Source: Microlunatus elymi
GTDB lineage: Bacteria; Actinomycetota; Actinomycetes; Propionibacteriales; Propionibacteriaceae
DNA length: 64,000 nucleotides
Direction: 5' to 3'
Assembly: GCF_007362775.1 (NCBI RefSeq)
Contig: NZ_CP041692.1
Span: 3,658,001 to 3,722,000, forward strand
In this document: one piece after another, positions 1 to 8,603 of the stretch
How positions within the stretch are numbered: position 1 is the first letter of the stretch
How the letters are laid out: every line of letters begins with the position of its first letter
Notes under the pieces: model-generated
Told to the model about the DNA's origin: nothing
Seen by the model: the letters and a program-made list of their open reading frames with translations, nothing else
Databases searched by the model: none
Translations under genes and position numbers: made by a program

Positions 1-144
1 CACGAAACCGTCGGGCCGATGCCCGTCGATCTTGGGGTCGTACAACTGCGCCCGGGTGAACCCGTCCTGCGTCGCCTCGGCTTCGGTGTCGCTCTGCCGG
101 GTATCCGCGAATTCCGGTTCCCGCGGATCCTGCGATGTGGGCAC
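1..144 (-). CDS. N-terminus of an unidentified protein, cut by the window edge
   Basis: The reverse strand shows a good ribosome site (GAGGAGGAT) followed by GTG CCC ACA TCG. The frame then stays open for 48 codons to the window edge. The visible peptide is acidic and low in hydrophobics, ending near LYDPKIDGHRPDGFV. No domain is reached, so no function can be read. In many actinobacteria the gene downstream of xerD/ald is a ParA-type ATPase followed by scpA/scpB, and the acidic, disordered start would fit such a protein. That is inference from gene order only. Confidence 0.5.
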   Translation of the reverse strand, partial: MPTSQDPREPEFADTRQSDTEAEATQDGFTRAQLYDPKIDGHRPDGFV

Positions 145-391
145 CGATCCTCCTCTTCCACGCCCGGCGGGACCTCGATGAGGTGCCGTGACCGTCTCGT
201 GACCTGCAACAGTTCCGTGGCAGCCTAATACCTGCCGGCCGCCCGATGCAGCCCGCTCCGGAACTCAACGGCACCCCGAGGCACGGCTGACATCGTGATC
301 ACGCGCGGCGGCGAACGAAGTTGATCATGGAATCGCCCAGGCTGTGGATAACTCGGTAGGCTGGCCGCAATCCTCCATAGGCTCAACGGAC

Positions 392-872
392 ATGGGAGCG
401 ATGATGGCGTCACAGGGTCAGCAAGCGTGGGCGGTTGACCCCGAGCCGGCCCCGCCTGGCTGACTCCGCCCGAAGGCTTCACGGCAGAGGAGTTCCTTGC
501 CCTGCCCAACCTCCCGCGACACACCGAGTTGATCGACGGAGGACTGGTCTTCGTGGCACCGCAGCGGAATTTCCACATGGCGATGATCGATTTCCTGGCC
601 GCCGAGTTGCGACAGCACGTACCGTCCGGGATGCGGGCAGGGCGCGAGATGGCGGTCCGAATCTGACCTCGAAATGTCCTTGAGCCAGACGCGTTGCTCG
701 TCCTGTCAGATCAGCCTGCCGATTCCGACCGCACGTTCTTCGAGGCCCGCGAGGCGGTTCTCGTCATCGAGATCACGTCATCGGATTCCGACTCCATCAC
801 GGGACGTTGACCGTCCGTGAACCGTTCGAGTTTCTCCATCGATTTCAGCGGGATCGACAAGTATTACGTGTG
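392..872 (+). pseudogene. Decayed Uma2-family (DUF820) nuclease-like gene
   Basis: Translated pieces in two frames line up as one Uma2/DUF820 protein of the PD-(D/E)XK superfamily. An opening ATG reads MGAMMASQGQQ and then hits a stop. A -1 shift continues with LTPPEGFTAEEFLALP, HTELIDGGLVFVAPQ and FLAAELRQHVPSG. An in-frame TGA stands where a Gly codon is usual (VRI-stop-PRNVLEPDALLVL). The frame goes on through VLVIEITSSDSDS, which matches the family motif V-E-V-x-S-P-S/D. Another stop follows, and only a remnant (FSGIDKYYV) of the usual AGIxxYW end remains. One frameshift, two stops and a deletion make it non-functional. Uma2 genes are typically multicopy accessory genes of unclear role. 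Confidence 0.75.
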
Positions 873-873
873 A

Positions 874-1881
874 TCACCGCGCCCGCGGGTGCGAGGTGGC
901 ATAGACCTCGCGCAGATGATCAACGGTGACCAGGGTGTAGATCTGGGTGGTGGTCACCGACGCGTGGCCGAGCAACTCCTGCACCACCCGGACGTCGGCA
1001 CCGCCGTCCAGCAGATGGGTGGCGAACGAATGCCGCAGGGTGTGCGGCGAGATCTCGATGTTGATCTTGGCCCGCTCTGCTGCCTGCTGGATGATCAACC
1101 AGGCGCCTTGGCGTGACAGCCGTCCGCCACGAGCGTTCAGCAGCAGCGCCGCTGTCCCCCGACCGCGTCGCGCGAGATCGGGCCGGCCTCGTACCAGGTA
1201 GTCGGTGACGGCCTTCTTGGCATAGCGTCCGAGCGGTACAAAGCGTTCCTTGTTGCCCTTGCCGATCACCCTCAGCCCACCGACCTCGTCCGGTTCGGTG
1301 AGCAGTCCGGACAGCTCGTCCACGTCGAGCCCGACGATCTCGGAGATCCGGCCGCCGGTGCCGTAGAGCAACTCCAGCAGCGCGGTGTCCCGCAACGCGA
1401 GCGGAGTCTTGCAACCGGGAGCGGCCAGCAACGCCTGCACGGCATCCAAGGGCAGCGCCTTGGGCAGCCTACGGGCGGGCTTCGGCGGACGGATCTCCGA
1501 CGCCGGGTTGTCCGCCACAACCCCTTCCTCGGCGGCGAACTTGTGCAGACCGCGGACCGCTGCCAGCGCCCGGGCCGTGCTGGACGTGGCCAACGGCGGG
1601 TAGCGCCACACCGTCTGTTCTCCGGCTGCGGCACCGGCTCCATCCGGTACGCCTTCGGCGGGTTTATCAGGTACGCCCTCGGCGAGGCTGGCCGCGTAAC
1701 CGGTGATCATCGTCGAGTTGATCTTGGTCGGATCATCCACTCCGTGATCACGAAGAAAGGCGGCGTAGCGGCCAAGATCACGACGGTAGCCGGACACGGT
1801 GTGCGCCGACAGTCCGCGCTCGACCACAAGATGATCAAGGTAAGAGTTGATCAGCCTCGTGATCTTGTCCATCGAACCCAC
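874..1881 (-). CDS. xerD: Tyrosine recombinase XerD
   Basis: Site-specific tyrosine recombinase, expected to resolve chromosome dimers at dif with XerC during division. The protein is 335 aa, longer than the usual ~300. Residues 7-125 are the SAM-like core-binding domain and 140-330 the catalytic domain. Catalytic residues are all visible: R178 (GGRISE), K208 (GKGNK), H280 and R283 (HTLRH), H306 (LLGHAS) and nucleophile Y315 (TTQIYT). The extra length is a Gly/Ala/Pro-rich insert at about 66-90, containing a duplicated AEGVPD in the linker between helices of the N-domain. Its position between nudix/pyrG and the chromosome-partition genes is the standard actinobacterial setting. M4 is an alternative start. 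Confidence 0.93.
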   Translation of the reverse strand: MGSMDKITRLINSYLDHLVVERGLSAHTVSGYRRDLGRYAAFLRDHGVDDPTKINSTMITGYAASLAEGVPDKPAEGVPDGAGAAAGEQTVWRYPPLATSSTARALAAVRGLHKFAAEEGVVADNPASEIRPPKPARRLPKALPLDAVQALLAAPGCKTPLALRDTALLELLYGTGGRISEIVGLDVDELSGLLTEPDEVGGLRVIGKGNKERFVPLGRYAKKAVTDYLVRGRPDLARRGRGTAALLLNARGGRLSRQGAWLIIQQAAERAKINIEISPHTLRHSFATHLLDGGADVRVVQELLGHASVTTTQIYTLVTVDHLREVYATSHPRAR

Positions 1882-1884
1882 TCC

Positions 1885-1939
1885 CCGACTTGTCAGCGTC
1901 CCAGGTCGTTATAGCAACCCCAACGGCTGACAACTCGGG
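1885..1939. repeat. Intergenic dyad repeat, copy A (ald-xerD gap)
   Basis: Inverted repeat: CCGACTTGTCAG at 1885-1896 pairs with CTGACAACTCGG at 1927-1938 (one mismatch), around a centre containing TTATAGCAAC. It fills the gap between the ald stop (1946) and the xerD start (1881). Two relatives lie at 38300-38353 and 59760-59813. The position after a stop codon and the long stem suggest a terminator or mRNA 3' end stabiliser, but there is no clear U-tract. Confidence 0.8.
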
Positions 1940-1945
1940 CGAGGC

Positions 1946-3061
1946 TCACCCGAGGGCCTCGTCCAGTGACAACGCGGGCAGCTCGTGCACGTCGGCCACC
2001 GACGGATAGGTGACCCGGCCGTCGTAGGTGTTGAGCCCCTTGGCCAGCGCGGGATCCTTGCGCAATGCGGTCCGCCAGCCCTTGTCGGCAAGGTCGATCG
2101 CGTACGGCAGGGTGACGTTGGTCAACGCGTACGTGGACGTGTTCGGGACACCACCGGGCATGTTGGCCACACAGTAGAAGACCGAATCATGCACCCGGTA
2201 GGTGGGCTCGGCGTGCGTGGTCGGCCGCGAGTCGGCAAAACAGCCGCCCTGATCAATGGCGATGTCGACCAGCACGCTGCCCGGCCGCATCCGCTGCACC
2301 AGGTCGTTGCTGATCAAGGTCGGCGCCTTCGCGCCAGGCACCAACACGGCCCCGATCACCAGGTCGGCATCCAGTACGGCCCGCTCGATCTCGTACGTGT
2401 TGGAGGCGACGGTCTGCAGGTGCCCGCGATAGATCTTGTCCGCCTGCCGGAGCCGTTCGATGTTCTTGTCCAAGATCAACACTTCGGCATGCATGCCGAG
2501 CGCGATCGCGGCGGCGTTCATCCCCGAGACGCCGGCGCCGATCACCACCACCTTGGCCGCGTACGTGCCGGAGACGCCGCTCATCAGCACGCCGCGGCCG
2601 CCACCGGGACGCATCAAGTGGTAGGCGCCGACCTGCGGCGCCATCCGACCGGCCACCTCGCTCATCGGTGCCAGCAGCGGCAGCGAGCCGTCGGGCAGCT
2701 GGACGGTCTCGTACGCGATGCCGGTGACCCTGTGATCGACCAGCGCCTGGGTGCAGTCGCGGCTGGCGGCCAGATGCAGATAGGTGAAGAGCACCTGTCC
2801 CTCACGCATCCGGTCGTACTCGTCCTTGATCGGCTCCTTCACCTTCAAGATCAACTCAGCCTCGGCCCAGACATCGTCCGGATCGTCCACCATCGTCGCT
2901 CCTGCGGCGACATACTCCTGATCGGTGATCGACGAACCCATCCCGGCCCCGGACTGCACCAGCACCTGATGGCCGTGGGCGGTGAACTCCTGCACGCCTG
3001 GCGGGGTGATCGCCACCCGGTACTCCTGGCTCTTGATCTCGGTCGGAACGCCAACCTTCAT
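1946..3061 (-). CDS. ald: Alanine dehydrogenase
   Basis: NAD-dependent interconversion of L-alanine with pyruvate and ammonium; cytoplasmic hexamer. The protein is 371 aa, the family length. The frame stays open far upstream, but the start chosen is the ATG at 3061, behind AAAGGAGCTGGGG, giving the canonical N-terminus MKVGVPTEIK. Substrate and catalytic residues R15, K75 (KVKEP) and H96 (YLHLA) are present, as is the Rossmann signature VVIGAGVSGMNAA and the late motif DIAIDQGG. It is followed by the dyad repeat and xerD. The 246-bp gap to the divergent nucleoside hydrolase gene must carry both promoters; no clear operator was recognised there. Confidence 0.95.
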   Translation of the reverse strand: MKVGVPTEIKSQEYRVAITPPGVQEFTAHGHQVLVQSGAGMGSSITDQEYVAAGATMVDDPDDVWAEAELILKVKEPIKDEYDRMREGQVLFTYLHLAASRDCTQALVDHRVTGIAYETVQLPDGSLPLLAPMSEVAGRMAPQVGAYHLMRPGGGRGVLMSGVSGTYAAKVVVIGAGVSGMNAAAIALGMHAEVLILDKNIERLRQADKIYRGHLQTVASNTYEIERAVLDADLVIGAVLVPGAKAPTLISNDLVQRMRPGSVLVDIAIDQGGCFADSRPTTHAEPTYRVHDSVFYCVANMPGGVPNTSTYALTNVTLPYAIDLADKGWRTALRKDPALAKGLNTYDGRVTYPSVADVHELPALSLDEALG

Positions 3062-3307
3062 CCCCAGCTCCTTTGCTCGCGGCATCCGGGCCACCACGCG
3101 ACGGATATGCCTGATCGCCATCGACCCTTCTCCGGCGAGCATATCCACCACTGCTGACGTTGCGGCCGCAAGATTCACACTCCTGAGGGCCGATGGCACG
3201 AGATCTGCCAGCTCGATCCGCCGACGGCCCGTCTTCCGCAAGCGCGAGTCGATGCGTAGTTTGCCGGTAGTGGCACCACCGTCACCCAGCGGCAGGAAGG
3301 TACGACG

Positions 3308-4270
3308 ATGACCGAGAAGATCATCTTGGACTGCGACCCCGGGCACGACGACGCGATCGCCATGCTGCTGGCCCACGGCAATCCGGAGATCGAGCTGATC
3401 GCGGTGACCACGGTGGCCGGCAACCAGACGCTGGAGAAGGTGACTCGCAACGCCCTGTCGGTCGCCCGGGTGGCCGGCATCACCGGCATCCCGTTCGCAG
3501 CCGGTTGTTCTCGTCCGTTGGTCCGCACGGTCGAGATCGCCGCCGACATCCACGGCGAATCCGGTCTGGACGGCCCTGCGCTGCCGGAGCCGACGATCCG
3601 ACTGGATCCCCGGCATGCCGTCGATCTGATCATCGACGAGGTGATGCGCCGCGAACCGGGCACGGTCACCCTGGTGCCGACCGGCAGCCTGACCAACATC
3701 GCGTTGGCGGCCCGCAAGGAGCCGAAACTGGCCGAGCGGGTCAAGCGCGTGGTGCTGATGGGCGGTGGGTACCACACCGGCAACTGGACCGCGACCGCCG
3801 AATTCAACATCCTGGTCGATCCGGAGGCCGCCCACATCGTCTTCAACGAACCCTGGGAGTTGATCATGGTCGGCCTGGACCTGACCCATCAGGCACTGGC
3901 CACCCCGGAGGTGATGGCGAAAGTGGCCGCGGTCGGCACCGGACCCGCGAAGTTCGTCTGCGAGTTGATCGACTTCTTCGGCTCCGCCTACAAGCAGGAG
4001 CAGGGGTTCGACGCGCCACCGGTGCACGATCCGTGCGCGGTTGCCTGGGTGATCGATCCGTCCGTCGTGGCGACCCGGCGAGCGCCGTTGGACATCGAGC
4101 TGACCGGCACTCTGACCCGGGGGATGACCGTCGCCGATCTGCGCGGACCGGCGCCCGAGGGCTGCCGGACCAGCGTGGCCACCGAACTTGATCATGAACG
4201 GTTCTGGGAGCTGATCGTCGACGCGTTGCAGCGGATCGGCGAGGTGGACACTTCGCAGGATCCGTCGTGA
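3308..4270 (+). CDS. Nucleoside hydrolase (IUNH family)
   Basis: Cleaves the N-glycosidic bond of ribonucleosides to base and ribose (salvage). The 320-aa protein has the calcium-binding N-terminal signature DCDPGHDDA (residues 8-16), the VTTVAGNQ strand, and the HDPCAVAW motif near the C-terminus that supplies the active-site histidine and aspartate. AGGAAGG precedes the ATG. It is the first gene of a coupled run: its TGA overlaps the GTG of the following MFS gene. The downstream exporter may handle nucleosides or analogues, which is inference. Purine versus pyrimidine preference cannot be told from sequence. Confidence 0.92.
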   Translation: MTEKIILDCDPGHDDAIAMLLAHGNPEIELIAVTTVAGNQTLEKVTRNALSVARVAGITGIPFAAGCSRPLVRTVEIAADIHGESGLDGPALPEPTIRLDPRHAVDLIIDEVMRREPGTVTLVPTGSLTNIALAARKEPKLAERVKRVVLMGGGYHTGNWTATAEFNILVDPEAAHIVFNEPWELIMVGLDLTHQALATPEVMAKVAAVGTGPAKFVCELIDFFGSAYKQEQGFDAPPVHDPCAVAWVIDPSVVATRRAPLDIELTGTLTRGMTVADLRGPAPEGCRTSVATELDHERFWELIVDALQRIGEVDTSQDPS

Positions 4271-5724
4271 GCCCGGCCGCTGCGGCGCGGGGATCGGGCC
4301 GCGGGCGGGTGAGCACCGGATCGCTGATGGTCGCCCTGCTGTCGGCCTGTGTCGCGTTCCAGTTGAACGCGTCGATGCTGTCGCCGGCCCTGGTGACGAT
4401 GCAGCAGGAACTGCATACCGACGCGGCCGCGATCGGGTTGACCCAGACCGCGTTCTTCACCGCGGCGGCGTTGTTCTCGCTCTTCCTGCCTCGGCTGGGC
4501 GACATCATCGGACGCAAGAAGGTGCTGTCCGGAATGTTGATCTTGATGACGCTGGGCTGTGTGCTGGCAGCCTTGGCACCCAACGTCGAGGTGCTGTTCA
4601 TCGCGCGGATCGTGCAGGGTGTGTCCGGCCCGGTGGTCCCGTTGTGCTTGATCATGTTGCGGGTCGAGGTGACCGATCCGAAGACGTACGGGACGTTGAT
4701 GGGTGTGATCACCTCGGTGAACGGCGGCATCGCCGGTGTGGACGCGCTGGCGGGCGGCTTCCTGGCCGAGAACTACGGCTTCGCCGCGGTGTTCTGGACG
4801 ATGGCGGTGATCGCCGCGATCGCGTCGCTGCTGTTGATCTTGCTGGCTCGCGAGACAACGGCCGGTGACGACACCAAGATGGACTGGCTGGGCGTGCTGC
4901 CGCTGGTGATCTCGGTCGGCGCGTTGCTGATCGCGTTGGACGAGGCCGGCAAGCTGGGCGCGGCGAACTGGCTGCTGGTGATCATCCTGCTGCTGGTGAC
5001 CGCGATCGCGTTCGCGCTGTTCTGGCGGGCCGAGAATCACAGCAGCCATCCGCTGGTCGCCACCCCGTTGCTGCGGCGCCGGGCCACCTGGGCGTTGCTG
5101 CTGACCACCCTGCTCACCATGACCGGTGTGTTCGCGGTGATGAACGCGCTAATTCCGGCGCTGGCTCAAGATCATCAGGTCGGATTCGGCATGGGTGCCG
5201 GGGTTTCCGCCTTCTGGACGTTGACTCCGTACGCGTTGGCCGGGCTGGTGATGGGACCGCTGGCGGGCCGGTTGGCCTCGAGCTTCGGTTACACCAGGAT
5301 TCTCCGGTTCGGCATGATCGGCTCGGTGATCGTCCTCGGACTGATGATGATCACCGTCGAGACCGACGCCCGCTGGTTGCTGTTGCTGACCTCGATTCTG
5401 CTCGGGTTGAGCTATGCCGGGACCGGCAACATCATGCTGAACGGACTCGGCATCGTGCTGTCCCCACAGGAGAATCCGGGGTTTCTGCCCGGGCTGAACG
5501 CCGGCGCGTTCAACCTCGGCGCAGGCCTGAGCTTTGCCGTGATCATCGGCGCACAGACCGCCGTCGGCGCCGGTGCCGCGGGCTACTACGCCGGTTTGAT
5601 CGCCGGCCTGGTGCTGCTGTTGTTGGCGCTGGCGGCGTCCTTCCTGATCCCGCGCCCGGTGGACGCGGAGGTCGGTCATCAGGCGGCCCGTGACGGCGGT
5701 GCTGCCCAGAGGCGAGTCCGGTGA
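4267..5724 (+). CDS. MFS transporter, 14-helix drug:H+ antiporter type
   Basis: Major facilitator of 485 aa with about 14 predicted membrane segments (DHA2-like length). The first helix starts near residue 20 (LMVALLSACVAFQLNASML). The motif-A-like loop GDIIGRKKVL lies between helices 2 and 3. The short charged tail (VDAEVGHQAARDGG) is cytoplasmic. It starts with GTG inside the stop codon of the nucleoside hydrolase gene and ends in a GTGA overlap with the TDT transporter gene. Three membrane or salvage genes are therefore translated as a block. Substrate unknown. Confidence 0.85.
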   Translation: MSPAAAARGSGRGRVSTGSLMVALLSACVAFQLNASMLSPALVTMQQELHTDAAAIGLTQTAFFTAAALFSLFLPRLGDIIGRKKVLSGMLILMTLGCVLAALAPNVEVLFIARIVQGVSGPVVPLCLIMLRVEVTDPKTYGTLMGVITSVNGGIAGVDALAGGFLAENYGFAAVFWTMAVIAAIASLLLILLARETTAGDDTKMDWLGVLPLVISVGALLIALDEAGKLGAANWLLVIILLLVTAIAFALFWRAENHSSHPLVATPLLRRRATWALLLTTLLTMTGVFAVMNALIPALAQDHQVGFGMGAGVSAFWTLTPYALAGLVMGPLAGRLASSFGYTRILRFGMIGSVIVLGLMMITVETDARWLLLLTSILLGLSYAGTGNIMLNGLGIVLSPQENPGFLPGLNAGAFNLGAGLSFAVIIGAQTAVGAGAAGYYAGLIAGLVLLLLALAASFLIPRPVDAEVGHQAARDGGAAQRRVR

Positions 5725-6815
5725 ACGGTTGCTGGACCGTCATCCGCGCTCAGGTGTCCGAGTTGCATCCCGCCTATGCGGCGGTGGTGATGGCGACCGG
5801 GATCGTGTCCACCGGCCTGGCGCTGGTCGGCCAGCAGGTGCTGTCGATCATCTTGTTGATCTTGGCCGTGGTCAGTTTCCTGGTGCTGCTGGTCGGCTAC
5901 GTCTGGCGCTTGATCATGAACCCGGGCCAGGTCATCGCCGACAGCCGCGACCCTGCCAGCGGCTTCGGCTTTTTCACCCTGGTGGCCGGTGCCAACGTGA
6001 TCGGCGATCGGCTGGCGATGTCGGGCATGCTGCTCGCGACCGAGGTCCTGGCCGCGGTCAGCGGGTTGCTGTGGCTGTTTCTCACCTACGCCGTGTTGGG
6101 GGCCATGATCGCCGGCCGGCGTCGCGGTCCGATCCTGCCGAACGCCAACGGCAGTTGGTTTCTGCTGGTGGTGAGTACGCAGTCGCTGGCCACCTCGGCG
6201 GCCGCCGTCGCCACTGCCGCACCCGACCGGGCCGCGGTGCTCGCGCCCGTCGCGGTGATCCTGTGGGGTGTCGGGGTGATCTGGTACCTGCTGCTGGCCG
6301 GGCTGCTGATCGTGCCGCTGCTGGAGCGGCCGACCGCGCCGCGGGTGCTGGGTCCGACCTACTGGATCTACATGGGTGCCACCGCGATCACGGTGCTGGC
6401 GGCAGCGCGGATCCTGCAGTTGCCTCGTACCGTCAGCGTGGTGGCGGCGAGCCGAGAGGCGATGTCGGGAATCTCCTTGTTTCTCTGGGCTTTCGGCACC
6501 TGGTGGATCCCGTTGTTGATCATCGTCACGCTGCGCCAGCACGTACTGGCCAAGGACCGGGTACCGGTGCACTACGAGCCGACGATCTGGAGTGTTGCCT
6601 TCCCGCTCGGCATGTACGCCGTTGCCAGCGACGCCTACGGGCGGCTGTTCGGGCTGCCGTTCATGATCGACATCGGCGCGGTGGAGGTGTGGATCGGGCT
6701 GGGGGCCTGGTTGGGGATCAGCGCCGCGATGGGCCGCTCGGTGTTGTCGGCGTGGCGGCAGACCGTGCGACCTCAGAATCAGCAGGATCCATCGGAGAAG
6801 GGGTTGGGAACGTGA
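5721..6815 (+). CDS. TDT-family transporter (TehA/Mae1-like)
   Basis: 364-aa membrane protein of the tellurite-resistance/dicarboxylate transporter family, ten predicted helices. Helix 1 carries the family pattern HPAYAAVVMATGIVSTG (residues 14-30). GFFTLVAGANVIGDRL and PYWIYMGATAI-type segments follow the family plan. Members export or conduct sulfite, C4-dicarboxylates, chloride or tellurite-related anions; the substrate here is not known. GTGA overlaps join it to the MFS gene upstream and to the truncated molybdopterin oxidoreductase downstream. Actinobacterial TDT genes are often paired with such a reductase, so an anion role is plausible. Confidence 0.85.
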   Translation: MNGCWTVIRAQVSELHPAYAAVVMATGIVSTGLALVGQQVLSIILLILAVVSFLVLLVGYVWRLIMNPGQVIADSRDPASGFGFFTLVAGANVIGDRLAMSGMLLATEVLAAVSGLLWLFLTYAVLGAMIAGRRRGPILPNANGSWFLLVVSTQSLATSAAAVATAAPDRAAVLAPVAVILWGVGVIWYLLLAGLLIVPLLERPTAPRVLGPTYWIYMGATAITVLAAARILQLPRTVSVVAASREAMSGISLFLWAFGTWWIPLLIIVTLRQHVLAKDRVPVHYEPTIWSVAFPLGMYAVASDAYGRLFGLPFMIDIGAVEVWIGLGAWLGISAAMGRSVLSAWRQTVRPQNQQDPSEKGLGT

Positions 6816-7099
6816 GCAGAGATCGCATCGCCGACATCTGGGGACGTCGGACACCACATCCCGCCGGCACGACCTGGCCGGCCAGGGTGGACCAGTTCCT
6901 GGTCGACGGCGTGGCCGAGGACGAGATCGAGCGCTGGGTCCGCGGGGCGTGTCTGCTGTGCTCCAACGGATGCGGGGCCGAGGTCGCCGTCCTGGACAAC
7001 ACGATCGTCGGCATCCGAGGCACGGCGACCGCGGCCGCCGCCTTCGGCGAGGCGCCGTACCGTCTATCAAGCGACCCGAGTTCAAGGTCGCCGCGGTGA
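6812..7099 (+). pseudogene. 5' stump of a molybdopterin oxidoreductase gene
   Basis: The GTG overlaps the stop of the TDT gene. The first ~80 residues match the N-terminus of Mo-bisPGD oxidoreductases of the nitrate reductase/formate dehydrogenase type: DRIADIWGRRTPH, then WPARVDQFL, and the iron-sulfur motif CLLCSNGC (CxxCxxxC) at about residues 47-54, followed by VLDNTIVGIRG. Similarity ends near residue 80, and the frame stops at 95 instead of running ~700 residues. Nothing downstream resembles the rest of the enzyme. The gene is a remnant, although it keeps its start and its coupling. Confidence 0.78.
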
Positions 7100-7248
7100 T
7101 GGTGGAACGCATTGACGCCGGCACCGGTCCCGCGCCGGCGCCGATCTGGACCGTGTCCGCTCCGGTTCGGTCCTCCACGACCTGATCACTTCGGCCGAGC
7201 TCGGCCCAAATCCTCGCCCCGAGCGGCTTGAACGGCTAGTTTCCTGGG

Positions 7249-8562
7249 GTGCCACGACTGCAGCTGCCGCGGCCGGGGGCCACCAGTCTCTGGCGCAACC
7301 GGGACTTCAATCTGTTGTGGTCCAGTCAGGCGTTGTCCGGACTGGGCACATCGATGTCCTCGCTCGCCTACCCGCTGGTCATCCTGGCGCTGACGGACAA
7401 CCCGGTGTTTGCAGGTGCGGTCGGCACCGGTGCGCGGATCGTCAGCACCGTCGTACGGATGCCCGCGGGGGTGCTGGTCGATCGGGTGGACCGGCGGCGG
7501 CTGCTGTTGGCCTGCGACGCGATCCGGCTGGCCGCCTTCGCAATCCTGGCGGCCTCGCTCGTACTGGGTCACGGCAGCGTGCTGCTGATCGCTGTGGTGG
7601 CCCTGATCGAAAGCGTCTGTAGCGCCGCGTTCGAGGGGGCGGCCATGGCCGCGATTCGCAATCTGGTGCCGCTCAACCAGGTCTCGACCGCTGTCGCCCG
7701 GGACGAGGCGCGCAACCACGCCGTCAGTCTGGTCGGTCCGCCGATCGGCGGCGCGTTGTTCGGACTGGGAAGGGCCCTGCCGTTCCTCGCCGACGCGGTC
7801 AGCTACCTGCTGTCGATCGTCGGACTGCTGGCCATCCGGCGGCCGATGCAGGAGGACAATCGCGACCGCGAAGCGTCGTCGGGTGTCCGCGACCTGATCG
7901 AAGGACTGCGCTTCACCTTCACCCAACCCTTCCTGCGCGCCACCATGCTGATCGCGGCACCGCTCAACCTGGCTGTCAACGGGATGCTGTTCGGCATCCT
8001 CCTGCTGCTGCAGCGACATGGCACGCCGCCCGCGCTGATCGGCACCGTCGAGACCATCGTCGGTATCGGCGGCCTCGTCGGAGCGGTGGCGGCCGGCAGC
8101 CTGATGCGCAGGTTCTCGGTCCCCACTCTGGTCCGCGGCATCACCATGATCGGTGTGCCGCTGATGCTGGCCGTGCTGCCGCTGGCGACCACACCATTGG
8201 CGGCTGCGCCGATCGCTGCGCTGGTGCTGATCAGTCCGCCACTCAATGCCAGTCTGTTCGGACACCTCGCAGCGGTCACGCCGGATCGGATGCAGGGTCG
8301 GGTGATCAGTGCGGTCTCCACCGCGGCGATGGGTCTCGCTGCCCTGGCGCCGATGCTGGCCGGTGTGCTGACCGAGCACTTCGGCGCTCGCGGTGTGGTG
8401 ATCGGCTTCACCGTCGTCTTCGCGGTCTCGACCGGAGTTGCCCTGGTGGCAAAGGGAATCCGTGAGCTCGAACCGATCAAACAGGCCACCGACAGCGAGC
8501 AGAGCGCGTCCGGGAAGAGCGTGTACGGCGACGGCACCGAGAGCGAGGAGACGGTCGACTGA
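7249..8562 (+). CDS. MFS transporter (EntS/MFS_3-like)
   Basis: 437-aa 12-helix major facilitator with a GTG start. The N-terminus LWRNRDFNLLWSSQALSGLG is typical of the MFS_3/enterobactin-exporter-like group, and the loop DRVDRRRLLLACD is motif A. The second half begins after the central loop at about residue 205 (EDNRDREASSG), and MQGRVISAVSTAAMGLAAL is the usual helix-10 pattern of this group. The C-terminal ~40 residues are hydrophilic and acidic. Members export small lipophilic compounds, siderophores or antibiotics; no neighbour indicates the substrate. It stands alone between two unrelated genes. Confidence 0.85.
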   Translation: MPRLQLPRPGATSLWRNRDFNLLWSSQALSGLGTSMSSLAYPLVILALTDNPVFAGAVGTGARIVSTVVRMPAGVLVDRVDRRRLLLACDAIRLAAFAILAASLVLGHGSVLLIAVVALIESVCSAAFEGAAMAAIRNLVPLNQVSTAVARDEARNHAVSLVGPPIGGALFGLGRALPFLADAVSYLLSIVGLLAIRRPMQEDNRDREASSGVRDLIEGLRFTFTQPFLRATMLIAAPLNLAVNGMLFGILLLLQRHGTPPALIGTVETIVGIGGLVGAVAAGSLMRRFSVPTLVRGITMIGVPLMLAVLPLATTPLAAAPIAALVLISPPLNASLFGHLAAVTPDRMQGRVISAVSTAAMGLAALAPMLAGVLTEHFGARGVVIGFTVVFAVSTGVALVAKGIRELEPIKQATDSEQSASGKSVYGDGTESEETVD

Positions 8563-8603
8563 TCGTCACACTCGGCGCGGCTCGATCTGCACGCCGATCA
8601 TGA

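Noticed and set aside
3062-3307. Extension of ald to the long open frame reaching 4195
   Set aside because: Homology begins at MKVGVPTEIK behind a clear ribosome site; the upstream part is antisense to the nucleoside hydrolase gene.
3862-5049. Long open frames opposite the nucleoside hydrolase and MFS genes
   Set aside because: They are antisense, rich in Arg/Pro/Ser or Asp/His/Gln as expected for GC-biased shadows, and the plus-strand genes have clear families and coupling.
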